A stretch of 64,000 bases of DNA from Pelagibacterium sediminicola (GCF_003390885.1 NZ_QMEL01000008.1:1-64000), one strand, 5' to 3'; positions 16,695-26,816 are shown, numbered from the stretch's first letter. Notes: a model not told the origin generated them from the letters alone. Translations and numbers: made by a program.

Positions 16695-17972
16695 ATGGCG
16701 TTGACCGTTCTTTTCGTCCTGCTCGCAATCTTCCTGATTCTCGGGGTGCCCGTGGCCGTGGCACTTGGTGGCGCTTCGCTGGCCTATGTCGTGCTGAAGG
16801 GGCTTCCCGATGTCGTGGTGATCCACCGCATGATCGGCGGCATCGACAGTTTTCCGCTCTTGGCCATCCCCTTCTTCATTCTGGCGGGCCATTTGATGAA
16901 TACCGGTGGGATCACCACCAAGATCTTCGCGTTTGCCCGCTCGCTCGTCGGCTGGCTGCCCGGGGGGCTAGGTCATGTCAATGTTGGCGCCAGCGTGATC
17001 TTCGCGGGCATGTCGGGTGCTGCCGTCGCCGATGCGGGCGGCCTGGGCAATGTCGAGATCAAGGCCATGCGCGAGGCGGGTTACGATACCGATTTCTCGG
17101 TCGGCATCACCGCCGCCTCATCGACCATCGGGCCGATCATTCCACCCTCGCTGCCCCTCGTGATATATGGGGTTATGGCCTCGGTCTCGATCGGCGAGCT
17201 GTTTGCTGCCGGCCTAGTGCCCGGCCTGCTGATGGCCGTATCGCTTATGATCATGGTCGCCTGGTATTCCTGGAAGCGCGGCTATCCCCGCGACGGCGGC
17301 ATCAGTGCCTGCAGGATCTGGGAAACGTTCAAGCAGGCTTTCCTGCCCTTGTTGACCCCGGTGATCATTGTCGGCGGAATCGCCGCAGGTGTTTTCACCC
17401 CGACCGAGGCCGCGGTTGCCGCCGTTTGCTATGCGCTGTTTCTGGGTCTGGCCGTCTATCGCACATTGACATGGCGGCATCTTGTCCGGGTATCGATGGA
17501 TACGATTATCACCTCGGCCGCGATCCTGATGATCGTTGCCTCGGCGGCGGTCTTCGCCTGGATCCTGACATCCGAGCAGGTGGCGACAAAGCTGGGCGCG
17601 GCGCTTCTGGGTATCACCACCAATAAGCAACTCCTGCTGTTGATCATGATGCTGATCGTGCTGCTGATCGGCTTATTCATGGAGACGATCGCCGCCATCA
17701 CCATCCTGGTGCCGGTGCTGATGCCGATCGCGATCAGCGCGGGGATTGACCCGATCCATCTTGGCATCCTGCTGATCCTGAACCTGATGCTGGGGCTGTT
17801 GACACCGCCGGTGGGCATGGTCCTGTTCGTCCTGTCGGATGTCTCTGGCGTGCCATTCGAGCGATGCGTGCGGGCCACGATGCCGTTCATCCTGCCGCTG
17901 TTGATCGTCCTACTGCTGATCACCTTCGTCCCCGAAATCGCACTGTGGCTTCCCAATGTCGTGTACCGCTGA
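16695..17972 (+). CDS. dctM: TRAP transporter large permease DctM (transporter 1)
   Basis: The 425-residue protein has about twelve membrane segments and the classical DctM features: PFFILAGHLMNTGGIT, ASVIFAGMSGAAVADAGGLG, SSTIGPIIPPSLPLVIYG and LGLLTPPVGMVLFV. It forms the transport channel with DctQ. The gene begins immediately after dctQ. A 60-bp gap separates it from pntA, which may be read through from the same transcript or have its own start. Confidence 0.92.
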   Translation: MALTVLFVLLAIFLILGVPVAVALGGASLAYVVLKGLPDVVVIHRMIGGIDSFPLLAIPFFILAGHLMNTGGITTKIFAFARSLVGWLPGGLGHVNVGASVIFAGMSGAAVADAGGLGNVEIKAMREAGYDTDFSVGITAASSTIGPIIPPSLPLVIYGVMASVSIGELFAAGLVPGLLMAVSLMIMVAWYSWKRGYPRDGGISACRIWETFKQAFLPLLTPVIIVGGIAAGVFTPTEAAVAAVCYALFLGLAVYRTLTWRHLVRVSMDTIITSAAILMIVASAAVFAWILTSEQVATKLGAALLGITTNKQLLLLIMMLIVLLIGLFMETIAAITILVPVLMPIAISAGIDPIHLGILLILNLMLGLLTPPVGMVLFVLSDVSGVPFERCVRATMPFILPLLIVLLLITFVPEIALWLPNVVYR

Positions 17973-18032
17973 GCGGATAATTCGATACAACTAGCATCGG
18001 CAGGGCCAATTGCGACATCCAATAGGTGAATC

Positions 18033-19607
18033 ATGAAGATTGGCACTTTGAAGGAAAGCTTTGCAGGGGAGGCGAGAGTGGCGGTCACCCCGTCGTCGGC
18101 AGCGCATCTTCAGAAACTGGGGCACGAGGTCTTTGTCGAAAGCGACGCGGGATCGCTGGCCGGCTTCTCGGACGACGACTATCGCAAGGCGGGTGTGACG
18201 GTCGAAGGGTCGGCCGCCGATCTGGTGGCCGCGGTCGATGTCGTCGCGAAGGTCCGCCAGCCCTCCGAGGGCGAAATCGCCCAGATGCGCGAGGGTCAGA
18301 CCCTGATCTCGTTCTTCTACCCGGGCCAAAACAAGGACTTGCTGGAAAAGGCCAAGGATCAGGGCATCACCGCCATCGCCATGGACATGGTGCCCCGGAT
18401 CAGCCGTGCACAGAAGATGGACGCGCTGTCGTCGATGGCCAATATCGCCGGATATCGCGCGGTGATCGAGGCCGCGAACAATTTCGGCCGCTTCTTCACC
18501 GGTCAGGTGACCGCCGCAGGCAAGGTGCCGCCGGCCAAGGTTCTTGTGGTGGGTGCAGGCGTGGCCGGCCTTGCCGCGATTGGCACCGCAACCAGCCTTG
18601 GTGCACAGGTCTTTGCCTTCGACGTTCGTCCCGAGGTGGCCGAGCAGATCGAATCGATGGGGGCCGAATTCGTGTTCCTCGATTTCGAGGAAAAGGCCCA
18701 GGACGGTGCGGCGACCGGCGGCTATGCCGCGCCTTCCAGTCCGGAATTCCGCGAAAAGCAGCTGGAAAAGTTCCGCGAACTGGCGCCGCAAATGGATGTC
18801 GTCATCACCACCGCGCTGATCCCCGGCCGCGATGCGCCCAAGCTTTGGACCAAGGACATGGTCGAGGCGATGAAGCCCGGCAGCGTGATCGTGGATCTGG
18901 CGGCCGAGAAGGGCGGGAACTGCGACCTGACCGTGCCCGAGCAGCGGATCGTGACCGATAATGGCGTGGTCATCATCGGCTATACTGACTTCCCGTCGCG
19001 CATGGGTACGCAGGCATCCGAGCTTTACGGCAACAATATCCGCCATTTCATGGCCGACCTGACGCCGAAGAAAGACGGGGTCGTCAATCACAATATGGAA
19101 GATGACGTGATCCGCGGCGCGACCGTCGCGCGCGATCATGACATCACCTGGCCACCCCCGCCGCCGAAAGTCGCGGCCATCGCCGCGCAGAAGCCGAAGG
19201 AAAAGAAGAAGGAGCTGACGCCCGAGGAACGCCGCGCGGCCGAGATCGCCACCTTCAAGGCCGAAACGAAATCGCAAGTCACGCTGCTGGCGGCGGGCGC
19301 GGTGGTCCTGCTGCTGGTGGGCCTGGTCGCGCCGGCCAGCTTCATGTCGCATTTCATCGTCTTCGTGCTGGCCTGTTTCGTCGGTTTCCGGGTGATCTGG
19401 AACGTCGCCCATTCGCTGCACACGCCGCTGATGGCGATCACCAACGCGATTTCCTCGATCATCATCCTGGGTGCGCTGATGCAGATCGGATCGGGCTCGG
19501 CCTGGGTGATGATCCTCGCGACGCTGGCCGTGCTGATGGCAGGGGTCAACATCTTCGGCGGCTTCCTGGTCACGCGCCGGATGCTGGCCATGTTCCAGAA
19601 GTCGTAA
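18033..19607 (+). CDS. pntA: Proton-translocating NAD(P) transhydrogenase subunit alpha
   Basis: The 524-residue protein combines the NAD(H)-binding domain ([73 protein letters not shown]) with a Lys/Glu-rich linker and four C-terminal membrane helices. This is the fused enterobacterial layout; many alphaproteobacteria split this subunit in two, so the fused form is notable here. With PntB it uses proton motive force to exchange hydride between NADH and NADP. Its place inside a sugar-acid locus suggests a role in balancing NADH and NADPH used by the C5 dehydrogenase and reductase. The product is complete and shows no lesion. Confidence 0.95.
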   Translation: MKIGTLKESFAGEARVAVTPSSAAHLQKLGHEVFVESDAGSLAGFSDDDYRKAGVTVEGSAADLVAAVDVVAKVRQPSEGEIAQMREGQTLISFFYPGQNKDLLEKAKDQGITAIAMDMVPRISRAQKMDALSSMANIAGYRAVIEAANNFGRFFTGQVTAAGKVPPAKVLVVGAGVAGLAAIGTATSLGAQVFAFDVRPEVAEQIESMGAEFVFLDFEEKAQDGAATGGYAAPSSPEFREKQLEKFRELAPQMDVVITTALIPGRDAPKLWTKDMVEAMKPGSVIVDLAAEKGGNCDLTVPEQRIVTDNGVVIIGYTDFPSRMGTQASELYGNNIRHFMADLTPKKDGVVNHNMEDDVIRGATVARDHDITWPPPPPKVAAIAAQKPKEKKKELTPEERRAAEIATFKAETKSQVTLLAAGAVVLLLVGLVAPASFMSHFIVFVLACFVGFRVIWNVAHSLHTPLMAITNAISSIIILGALMQIGSGSAWVMILATLAVLMAGVNIFGGFLVTRRMLAMFQKS

Positions 19608-19617
19608 GGGGGCAGGC

Positions 19618-21060
19618 ATGGAATACGGATTCACCACCGCGGCCTATGTGGTCGCAGCCATCCTGTTCATCCTGTCGCTGGGCGGGCTTTCGGGACAGGA
19701 AAGCGCCAAGCGCGCGATCTGGTACGGCATTGTCGGCATGGCCCTTGCGGTCCTGGCTACCCTGTTCGGGCCGGGCGCGGGCAACTGGCTGCTGTCGCTG
19801 ATCATGATCGCCATCGGCGGCGGTATCGGCTATGTCGTGGCCAAGCGCGTCCAGATGACCGAGATGCCGCAGCTTGTCGCCGCGATGCACAGCCTCGTGG
19901 GCCTCGCCGCCGTCTTCGTCGGCTTCAACGCCCAGATCGAGCTGGCCCGCGTGTTGCGCATCAAGGCCGAGGACGCGGGCCATGTCTTCCAGGGCTTCGC
20001 CGCCGTGCTGGCCCACAAGACGCCCTCCGAGATCGCGATGCTGAAGATCGAGGTCGCGCTTGGCGTCTTTATCGGCGCCGTGACCTTCGCCGGTTCGGTC
20101 GTCGCCTTCGGCAAGCTGGCGGGCCGGGTGGATGGCAAGCCGAAAAAGCTGCCGGGCGGGCATATGCTGAACGCGGGCGCGATGGCGCTGTCGGTGCTGC
20201 TGGGCATCCTGTTCTGCACCGGCACCGGCCCGGCGATCCTCTGGCTGATCCTGATCACGCTCCTGGCCTTCTTCATCGGCTATCACCTGATCATGGGCAT
20301 CGGCGGCGCCGACATGCCGGTGGTGGTGTCGATGCTGAACAGCTATTCCGGCTGGGCGGCGGCTATGATCGGCTTCACCCTGTCCAACGACCTGCTGATC
20401 GTGACCGGCGCGCTGGTCGGATCCTCGGGTGCGATCCTCAGCTATATCATGTGCAAGGCGATGAACCGGCATTTCGTGTCGGTGATCCTCGGCGGTTTCG
20501 GCGGCGAGACCGGCCCCGCGGCCGCCATCGAGGGCGAGCAGGTGGCGATCGACGCCGACAGCGTGGCGGCAGCGCTGAACGATGCCGACAGCGTCATCAT
20601 CGTGCCGGGTTACGGCATGGCGGTCGCGCAGGCGCAGAGCGCGGTCAGCGAACTGACGCGAAAACTGCGCGCGGCGGGCAAGGAGGTGCGTTTCGCGATC
20701 CACCCGGTCGCGGGCCGTCTGCCGGGCCATATGAACGTGCTCTTGGCCGAGGCAAAGGTGCCCTACGACATCGTGCTGGAGATGGACGAGATCAACGAGG
20801 ATTTCCCCTCGACCGATGTGGTCATCGTCATCGGCTCGAACGACATCGTGAACCCGGCCGCACAGGACGACCCGAACTCGCCCATCGCCGGTATGCCGGT
20901 GTTGGAGGTGTGGAAGGCGAAACAGGTCTTCGTCAGCAAGCGTGGCCAGGGCACCGGCTATTCCGGCATCGAGAACCCGCTGTTCTTCAAGGAGAACACC
21001 CGAATGTTCTATGGCGACGCAAAAGACAGCGTCAACAAGCTCCTGCCGCTGCTGGACTAG
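19618..21060 (+). CDS. pntB: NAD(P) transhydrogenase subunit beta
   Basis: The 480-residue protein has about nine membrane helices in its first 280 residues ([20 protein letters not shown] onward) and a soluble NADP(H) domain at the end, with [55 protein letters not shown] and [12 protein letters not shown]. These are hallmark PntB motifs. It starts 10 bp after pntA and must work with it as the membrane proton channel and NADP-binding half. The aldolase gene follows after 40 bp, suggesting one operon pntA-pntB-fba-fbp. Confidence 0.95.
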   Translation: MEYGFTTAAYVVAAILFILSLGGLSGQESAKRAIWYGIVGMALAVLATLFGPGAGNWLLSLIMIAIGGGIGYVVAKRVQMTEMPQLVAAMHSLVGLAAVFVGFNAQIELARVLRIKAEDAGHVFQGFAAVLAHKTPSEIAMLKIEVALGVFIGAVTFAGSVVAFGKLAGRVDGKPKKLPGGHMLNAGAMALSVLLGILFCTGTGPAILWLILITLLAFFIGYHLIMGIGGADMPVVVSMLNSYSGWAAAMIGFTLSNDLLIVTGALVGSSGAILSYIMCKAMNRHFVSVILGGFGGETGPAAAIEGEQVAIDADSVAAALNDADSVIIVPGYGMAVAQAQSAVSELTRKLRAAGKEVRFAIHPVAGRLPGHMNVLLAEAKVPYDIVLEMDEINEDFPSTDVVIVIGSNDIVNPAAQDDPNSPIAGMPVLEVWKAKQVFVSKRGQGTGYSGIENPLFFKENTRMFYGDAKDSVNKLLPLLD

Positions 21061-21100
21061 ATGCCATCCTTCCCTGAATCCCCTGACTGGAGAACTGGAT

Positions 21101-22171
21101 ATGCCTTTGGTACCTATGCGGTGCATACTCGACCACGCGGCAGAGCGCGGCTATGGAATGCCTGCCTTCAACATCACCAATCTTGAGACGCTGCAAGGCG
21201 TGCTACGCGCCGCAGATGCGACCGACAGCCCGGTGATCCTTCAGGCGACGCGGAGCGCGCGGGGCTATGTCGGCGATATCTTCCTGCGGCATATGCTGCA
21301 GGCATCCGTGGCGACCTACCCGCACCTGCCGATCGCCATGCATCTGGATCACGGCAGCAGCCCATCGGATTGCGAAGGCGCTTTCGCTGTCGGGTTTTCC
21401 TCGGTGATGATGGACGGCTCGCTGATGGAGGACGGCAAGACGCCATCGTCCTATGCCTACAATGTGGATGTGACGGCCCGGGTCGTGCGGAACGCGCATA
21501 CCAGAGGGATTTCGGTCGAGGGCGAGATCGGTGTGCTGGGATCACTCGAGACCGGATCTGGCGACCAGGAAGACGGGCATGGCTTCGAAGGTACGCTGGG
21601 ACGCGACAAGCTCGTCACGGATCCCGACGAGGCCGCGTCTTTCGTGCGGGACACCGGCGTCGATGCCCTGGCCGTGGCTATCGGCACCTCGCACGGAGCC
21701 TACAAGTTCAGCCGCAAACCGAGCGGAGAGATCCTGGCCATGGATGCTCTTGCCGAGATCCATGCGCGCCTTCCCAATACTCATCTGGTGATGCACGGCG
21801 CATCGACCGTGCCGATGGAGCTGCAGGAGAAACTGAACAAGTTCGGCGGCGACATTCCGCAGACCTACGGCGTGCCGATGGAAGAGGTTGAAAAAGGCAT
21901 CCGCCACGGCGTGCGCAAGGTGAATATCGACACGGATATCCGTATGGCGATGACCGCGGCGATCCGCCGGCAATTCGCCGAGAAACCAGCCTCGTTCGAT
22001 ATTCGCGGTTATCTCAAGCCCGCTGTCGAGTCCGTCGCGAGCCTGTGTCGAGAACGCTATGAGCGTTTCGGCTGCGCGGGGAACGGGTCAAGGGTCAGAC
22101 CGGTCGGGCTTGAGGAGATGGCCAAAAGATACGCAGCAGGGCTGGTCCCGATGGCAGGAGCGAGCGAATGA
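21101..22171 (+). CDS. fba: Class II fructose-1,6-bisphosphate aldolase
   Basis: The ATG at 21101 (MPLVPMRCILDHAAERGYG) with GGAG upstream gives 356 residues. Motifs of the metal-dependent class II (CbbA-type) aldolase are present: PAFNITNLE, AMHLDHGSS with the catalytic aspartate and zinc histidine, SVEGEIGVLGSLETG, AIGTSHGAYKF, LVMHGASTVP and KVNIDTDIRMAMT. It condenses glyceraldehyde-3-phosphate and dihydroxyacetone phosphate. A much longer open frame begins inside pntB but the family start is at 21101. The stop overlaps the FBPase ATG (ATGA), so the two enzymes are coupled and probably return triose phosphate from KDPG cleavage to fructose-6-phosphate. Confidence 0.92.
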   Translation: MPLVPMRCILDHAAERGYGMPAFNITNLETLQGVLRAADATDSPVILQATRSARGYVGDIFLRHMLQASVATYPHLPIAMHLDHGSSPSDCEGAFAVGFSSVMMDGSLMEDGKTPSSYAYNVDVTARVVRNAHTRGISVEGEIGVLGSLETGSGDQEDGHGFEGTLGRDKLVTDPDEAASFVRDTGVDALAVAIGTSHGAYKFSRKPSGEILAMDALAEIHARLPNTHLVMHGASTVPMELQEKLNKFGGDIPQTYGVPMEEVEKGIRHGVRKVNIDTDIRMAMTAAIRRQFAEKPASFDIRGYLKPAVESVASLCRERYERFGCAGNGSRVRPVGLEEMAKRYAAGLVPMAGASE

Positions 22172-23193
22172 CCGAAACAAGTGTCACACTGATCCAGTAC
22201 CTGCTCCAACGGCGCCATGAGGGCGCGGTCGAACGCGACCTGACCACGCTGCTGCATTCCGTGGCTACCTCCTGCAAGGCCGTGTCCAACTACCTGAGGA
22301 CCGGTGCTTTCGCGGACATTCTGGGAAGCCATGGCACCGAGAACGTCCAGGGCGAGACGCAGAAGAAGCTGGACGTCGTCGCCAATGACATCTTTTTGCG
22401 GCGGTGCGAGTGCTCGGGCGTGCTTGCGGCGATGGTTTCCGAAGAAATGGACGAGATCTACGGCATCCCCGACCACTTTCCCAAGGGCCGCTATGTGCTG
22501 CTGTTCGATCCGCTGGACGGTTCGTCGAACATCGACGTCAACGTCTCGGTCGGTTCCATCTTCTCTGTTCTCAGGTTGGACGAGGTGCCCGAAACCATCA
22601 CTTATGATACAGTACTGCGCCCGGGAGTCGAGCAGGTGGCGGCCGGCTATGCGCTGTATGGCCCCTCGACCGTCCTGGTTCTCAGCGTGGGTCACGGTGT
22701 CGATCTCTTCACGTTCGATAGCGGGATCGGAGAGTTCCGGCTGACGCAATCCGGCCTCCGCATTCCCGAGGAAACCAACGAATTCGCGATCAACGCATCC
22801 CGGATGCGGCACTGGCCCGAGCCGATCAGAAGCTATGTTTCCGATTGCATCGCGGGGAAAGACGGACCGCGAGGACGCGATTTCAACATGCGTTGGATTG
22901 CCTCGATGGTCGCCGAGGTGCATCGGATCCTGTTGCGTGGCGGCGTCTTCCTCTACCCGGTTGACGATGCGAACGCCGACATCGGAGGCAAGCTGCGATT
23001 GCTTTACGAGGCCAACCCGATGGCCATGCTGGTCGAGAATGCCGGTGGATTGGCGACCGACGGGCGGGACCGGATTCTGGAGCTTCGGCCCGATGGCCCG
23101 CATCAGAGAGTCGGCACGATCCTGGGGTCTTCGGAGGAGGTGCGTGATGTGCTTAACCGGTTGAAGGCGAACGCGCCGGCAACCTTACACTGA
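22168..23193 (+). CDS. fbp: Class I fructose-1,6-bisphosphatase
   Basis: The 341-residue protein carries the class I FBPase landmarks: KLDVVANDIF, SEEMDEIYGIP (metal ligand glutamates), LFDPLDGSSNIDVNVSVG with the DPLDGS metal site, YALYGPSTVLV, RWIASMVAEVHRIL and GGVFLYPVDD. It hydrolyses fructose-1,6-bisphosphate to fructose-6-phosphate. It overlaps the aldolase stop by four bases. With that gene it makes a short gluconeogenic or Calvin-type branch in the locus; no RuBisCO or phosphoribulokinase gene is present in the window. Confidence 0.92.
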   Translation: MTETSVTLIQYLLQRRHEGAVERDLTTLLHSVATSCKAVSNYLRTGAFADILGSHGTENVQGETQKKLDVVANDIFLRRCECSGVLAAMVSEEMDEIYGIPDHFPKGRYVLLFDPLDGSSNIDVNVSVGSIFSVLRLDEVPETITYDTVLRPGVEQVAAGYALYGPSTVLVLSVGHGVDLFTFDSGIGEFRLTQSGLRIPEETNEFAINASRMRHWPEPIRSYVSDCIAGKDGPRGRDFNMRWIASMVAEVHRILLRGGVFLYPVDDANADIGGKLRLLYEANPMAMLVENAGGLATDGRDRILELRPDGPHQRVGTILGSSEEVRDVLNRLKANAPATLH

Positions 23194-23900
23194 CGTCGGT
23201 TTTGATGTGGCTGAACGGCGATGAGGGCCAGGGCCCGGTGCCCTTCGGGCTGGCGGTGGCGGATATGTTCGCGGGGGCCAATCTGGTGCAGGGAATCCTT
23301 GCCGCGCTGGTGCGCCGGGGCCTGGGCGGCACCGGCGCCCATGTCGAGACCAGCCTGCTGGAAAGCATGGTCGATTTCCAGTTCGAGATGCTGGCCACCC
23401 ATCTCAACGATGGCGGCCGCCCGCCACGCCGGTCGGAATACCGCTCGGCCCATGCCGGGCTGGCCGCGCCCTACGGCGTCTACCGCACCGCCGACGGCTA
23501 TATCGCCATCGCGATGACGCCCATCGACCGGCTGGCCGATCTGCTGCAACTGACCGATCTGGGCGCCTTCGCCGGCGCGCCGCGAAGCTGGTTCACCGAG
23601 CGCGACAACATCAAGCGCCTGATCGCCGCGCATCTGGAACGGCAGGGAACCGACCATTGGCTGGCCTTGCTGGAGCCGCATGACATCTGGTGCGCCATGG
23701 TGCTGGACTGGCAGGAGTTGATGGAGCATGAGGCGTTCCGGCGACTGGACATGATCCAGACCGTCCGGCGGGACGGCGGCGACACGATGCGGCTGACGCG
23801 CCCGCCGCTGCGCATCGACGGCGCGCGCGGGGCCAGCTGCAGCGCCGCCCCGGCCATCGGCGCGCATTCCGCGGCGATCCGGGACGAGTTCGACCTCTAG
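23194..23900 (+). pseudogene. CaiB/BaiF (class III) CoA-transferase, 5'-truncated
   Basis: The open stretch reads LNGDEGQGPVPFGLAVADMF, then GILAALVRRGLGGTGAHVET and SLLESMVDFQF, which match the middle and C-terminal domains of family III CoA-transferases. About 150 N-terminal residues with the catalytic aspartate region are missing. It begins right after the FBPase stop with no ribosome site, so a rearrangement joined this tail to fbp. It runs in-frame to a stop at 23898-23900, and is followed by the convergent TRAP transporter 2. Confidence 0.7.
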
Positions 23901-23919
23901 CCGCCCCGCTGCCGCCCGC

Positions 23920-25203
23920 CTAATCCAACGCCAGGGCCGGCAGCAGCAGCGACAGCGCCGGAACGAAAGTCACCAGCGCCATCGAGATCAGCATCGCGAC
24001 CATGAAGGGCAGGACGCGGACCACCACCGCCTCGACCGGGACCCGCGCGATCGAACTGGCGATGAACAGGTTGATGCCGACCGGCGGCGTGCAGAAGCCG
24101 ATGGCGAGGTTGCAGGTGATGATGACCCCGAAATGCACCGGATCGACACCCAGCGTTTGCGTCACCGGCAGCAGGATCGGCGTCAGGATGATGATCGCGG
24201 CGACCGGTTCGAGGAACATGCCGGTGATCAGCAGCACCAGATTCAGCAGCAGCAGGATCGCGATGGGGTTGTCGGTCGCACCGGTGATCAGATCGGCCAG
24301 CGCGCCGGGGATCCCCTCGATCGTCATGAACCGTCCGAAGGCGAAGGCCATGGCGACCATGATCATGATCGTCGCGGTCATCGTGCCGCTGCGGACCAGA
24401 ATGCCGGGAAGCTGGGCGAGGGTGATCTCGCGATAGACGACCATGCCGACGAACAGCGCATAGACGACCGCCACGCCCGCGGCCTCGGTCGGGGTGAAGA
24501 CGCCGCCATAGATGCCGCCCAGGATGATGATCGGCACGAACAGCGCCCAGATGCCGCCTCTGCCTTGACCGGACACCTCCTCTGCGGCGGCGGTAGCCAC
24601 CGATTCGTCCAGATTGCCGCGCAGCACCATTCGCGCCACGACCATGAAACCGATGCCGAACAGGATCCCGGGCACGATCCCCGCCAGAAACAACGCCCCC
24701 AGCGAGACATTGGCCACGACGCCATAGATGATCAGCGGAATCGAGGGCGGGATCATCACGCCCAGCATCCCCGATGCCGAGGTCAGCGCCGCGGCGAAAT
24801 CCGGCCGGTATCCGCGCTTGGCCATCTCGGGGATCAGATTCGAGCCGATGGCGGCGACGGTTGCCGGTGACGACCCCGAGATCGCCGCGAAGAACATCGA
24901 GGCGATGACATTCACATAGGCCAGCCCGCCTCTGACCCGCCCGACCAGCAGCGCGGCCATGCCGACGATCCGGCCGGACAGGCCGCCCGCCAGCATGATC
25001 TCGCCCGCGAGGATGAACATCGGCACCGCGACCAGCGGAAAATTGTCCGATCCGACGATGGCGTTCTTGATCAGCAGCGAGGCGGGCGGCGCGCCGGGCA
25101 CGAATTGCATCACCAGCAGCGTCGCCGCGCCGATGGCGATGCCCAGGGGCGTGCCAAGCACCATCAGCAGCAGGAACAGGGCAAAGAGGATCGCCGCCGA
25201 CAT
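23920..25203 (-). CDS. dctM: TRAP transporter large permease DctM (transporter 2)
   Basis: The 427-residue membrane protein shows PMFILAGEIMLAGGLSGRIV, FFAAISGSSPATVAAIGSNL, SGMLGVMIPPSIPLIIYG and IGFCTPPVGINLFIA, all typical of DctM. It differs clearly from the transporter 1 large subunit, so transporter 2 was not produced by duplication of transporter 1. The gene starts 3 bp after the dctQ stop and ends the minus-strand operon that begins with the cycloisomerase-like gene. It convergently meets the CoA-transferase relic with a 19-bp gap. Confidence 0.92.
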   Translation of the reverse strand: MSAAILFALFLLLMVLGTPLGIAIGAATLLVMQFVPGAPPASLLIKNAIVGSDNFPLVAVPMFILAGEIMLAGGLSGRIVGMAALLVGRVRGGLAYVNVIASMFFAAISGSSPATVAAIGSNLIPEMAKRGYRPDFAAALTSASGMLGVMIPPSIPLIIYGVVANVSLGALFLAGIVPGILFGIGFMVVARMVLRGNLDESVATAAAEEVSGQGRGGIWALFVPIIILGGIYGGVFTPTEAAGVAVVYALFVGMVVYREITLAQLPGILVRSGTMTATIMIMVAMAFAFGRFMTIEGIPGALADLITGATDNPIAILLLLNLVLLITGMFLEPVAAIIILTPILLPVTQTLGVDPVHFGVIITCNLAIGFCTPPVGINLFIASSIARVPVEAVVVRVLPFMVAMLISMALVTFVPALSLLLPALALD

Positions 25204-25206
25204 GAA

Positions 25207-25725
25207 TCAGGCCTCCGATGCGGATATGGGTTCGCCGCGCGCCAGCCGCTGCACCAGCCGAAGCGCGGCCAGCAGCGAGCCGAAGGGCAGCGTCATGTAG
25301 AGCCATGTCAGGCTGACCTTCGCGCCGGTGAGCGGCCAATGCATGACGATGGAGGATTGCCGCGCCACGATGGGCGAGGTGGCCTGCTGCACGCCCAGCC
25401 AGGCGATCCAGAGGAAGAAGACCACCATCGCGACCTGGATCGCGCGTTCAAGCCGCAGCGCCATCGCCCCCGGCAGCCGGTCGGTGAAGGCGGTGATGCG
25501 AATATGCTGGCCGGTGCGGAACGCATAGGCGATACCGATCCAGATCGTCCAGATGAACAGCCAGCGGACCAGTTCCTCGGACCAGACAAGCGAGTTCTGG
25601 AAGACATAGCGCATGATGACCTGCAAGAAGATCAGCATCGCGATCAGGCCCATCGTCAGGGTCAGGGCAATCGGCTCGAACCAGCGGTCGAGCCAGCGTA
25701 GAATGCGCATCTGATCTCCTCCCAT
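25207..25725 (-). CDS. dctQ: TRAP transporter small permease DctQ (transporter 2)
   Basis: The 172-residue protein has four membrane segments and the DctQ signature MRYVFQNSLVWSEELVRWLF with AYAFRTGQHIRI. The GTG or ATG choice is settled by MGGDQMRILRWLDRWF at the N-terminus; the internal Met6 is a possible alternative start. It lies between dctM and dctP of the same operon and joins DctM in the membrane. A hairpin occupies the gap to dctP. Confidence 0.9.
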   Translation of the reverse strand: MGGDQMRILRWLDRWFEPIALTLTMGLIAMLIFLQVIMRYVFQNSLVWSEELVRWLFIWTIWIGIAYAFRTGQHIRITAFTDRLPGAMALRLERAIQVAMVVFFLWIAWLGVQQATSPIVARQSSIVMHWPLTGAKVSLTWLYMTLPFGSLLAALRLVQRLARGEPISASEA

Positions 25726-25741
25726 CGGATGCAGGACCGGT

Positions 25742-25764
25742 GGCCGGGCGCTGCGGTGCCGGCC
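25742..25764 (-). promoter_or_regulatory. Stem-loop between dctP and dctQ of transporter 2
   Basis: GGCCGG (25742-25747) pairs with CCGGCC (25759-25764) around 11 bases. It occupies the same intercistronic position as the hairpin in transporter 1, supporting a shared differential-expression device. Confidence 0.45.
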
Positions 25765-25779
25765 GGAACGGCCCGCGTC

Positions 25780-26787
25780 TTATTGCGCCTTTTCGGCATT
25801 CGCGACCGCCTTCGCCAGTTCGGCATAGGCGTCCGCGCCGACCAGCTTTTCGAACTCGCCCGAAAGCTCTCCGATCTTGTCGCGGAAGGCGGCGAGTTCC
25901 TCGTCCGACAGGGTGTTCACCTCGACGCCCGCCTCCCTGATGATCTCAAGGTTCCTGGCCTCGGCCTCGTCGATCAGCGACAGTTCGTGGTCCAGCGCCT
26001 TGTCCAGCGAGGCTTTCAGGATGTCCTGAAGATCCGCCGGCATCGCCTCGAAACGGCCCTGGTTCATCACGGCGATATAGGCGCTGTAGACGTGATTGGT
26101 CATCGAGACATAGCGCTGAACCTCGTACATCTTGTTGTTGACGATGTTGGTCAGAGGGTTTTCCTGCCCGTCCACGACATTCTGCTGCAAGGCCGAGTAA
26201 AGCTCGGAGAACGCCATCGGCGTGGGATTGGCGCCCAGATGATCGAAGGCCTCGATATGCGCCTCGACCGCCATGGTCCGCAGCTTGATCCCGGACAGAT
26301 CCTCGGGCCTGGTGATCGGGCGGACATTATTCGTCATCTCGCGAAAGCCGTTCTCGAACCAGCCGACCGTGGTCAGGCCCAGATCGTTCAGCCGAGGCTC
26401 CAGGAAGGCGCCGAAATCGCCTTTCAGCACGGCGAGGGCGACCTTGCGGTCGGGGAACATGTAGGGGATCTCGGGGGCCGAGAAAGCCGGATCCCAGGCC
26501 GACAACTTGGACACGGTCGGCACGGCAATGTCAATCGTCCCCTCCTGCGCCAGTTCGACCAGCTCGCGGTCATCGCCCATCTGGCCGCCGCCGAATATCT
26601 CGACGCTGATCCGCCCGTCGGACGCGGCCTCGACACCCTCGGCGAAGAATTCCACCGCCCGGTTCAGCGGATTGTCCTCGCCGATCGCGGCGTGGCCCAG
26701 CTTCAGGTCGAATTCCGCCGCGAACCCGAGGCTGGTCGTCGCCAGCAACAGCGCCAGGGCACCGCCGGTCAGTGATGTGATTTTCAT
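25780..26787 (-). CDS. dctP: TRAP transporter solute-binding protein DctP (transporter 2)
   Basis: The 335-residue protein has a signal peptide (MKITSLTGGALALLLATT, then SLGFA before the cleavage) and DctP family features FDLKLGHAAIGEDNPLNRAV, IPYMFPDRKVA, LSGIKLRTMAVEAHIEAFDH with the conserved arginine, and ALQQNVVDGQENPL. It delivers a substrate to DctQM of transporter 2. The gene immediately downstream of the cycloisomerase-like gene in the same operon suggests that the imported acid is that enzyme's substrate or a related anhydro- or sugar acid. Confidence 0.9.
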   Translation of the reverse strand: MKITSLTGGALALLLATTSLGFAAEFDLKLGHAAIGEDNPLNRAVEFFAEGVEAASDGRISVEIFGGGQMGDDRELVELAQEGTIDIAVPTVSKLSAWDPAFSAPEIPYMFPDRKVALAVLKGDFGAFLEPRLNDLGLTTVGWFENGFREMTNNVRPITRPEDLSGIKLRTMAVEAHIEAFDHLGANPTPMAFSELYSALQQNVVDGQENPLTNIVNNKMYEVQRYVSMTNHVYSAYIAVMNQGRFEAMPADLQDILKASLDKALDHELSLIDEAEARNLEIIREAGVEVNTLSDEELAAFRDKIGELSGEFEKLVGADAYAELAKAVANAEKAQ

Positions 26788-26816
26788 TCTCTCTTCTCCC
26801 TATGAATCTGTCATGA

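Noticed and set aside
17991-19637. Long minus-strand open frames opposite pntA and pntB
   Set aside because: They are rich in His, Arg and Asp repeats typical of antisense frames in GC-rich genes, with no family similarity, and the plus-strand genes are unmistakable.
20942-21100. An N-terminal extension of the aldolase reaching back into pntB
   Set aside because: The extension is an alternative frame of the pntB 3' end, while the family N-terminus and a ribosome site are at 21101.
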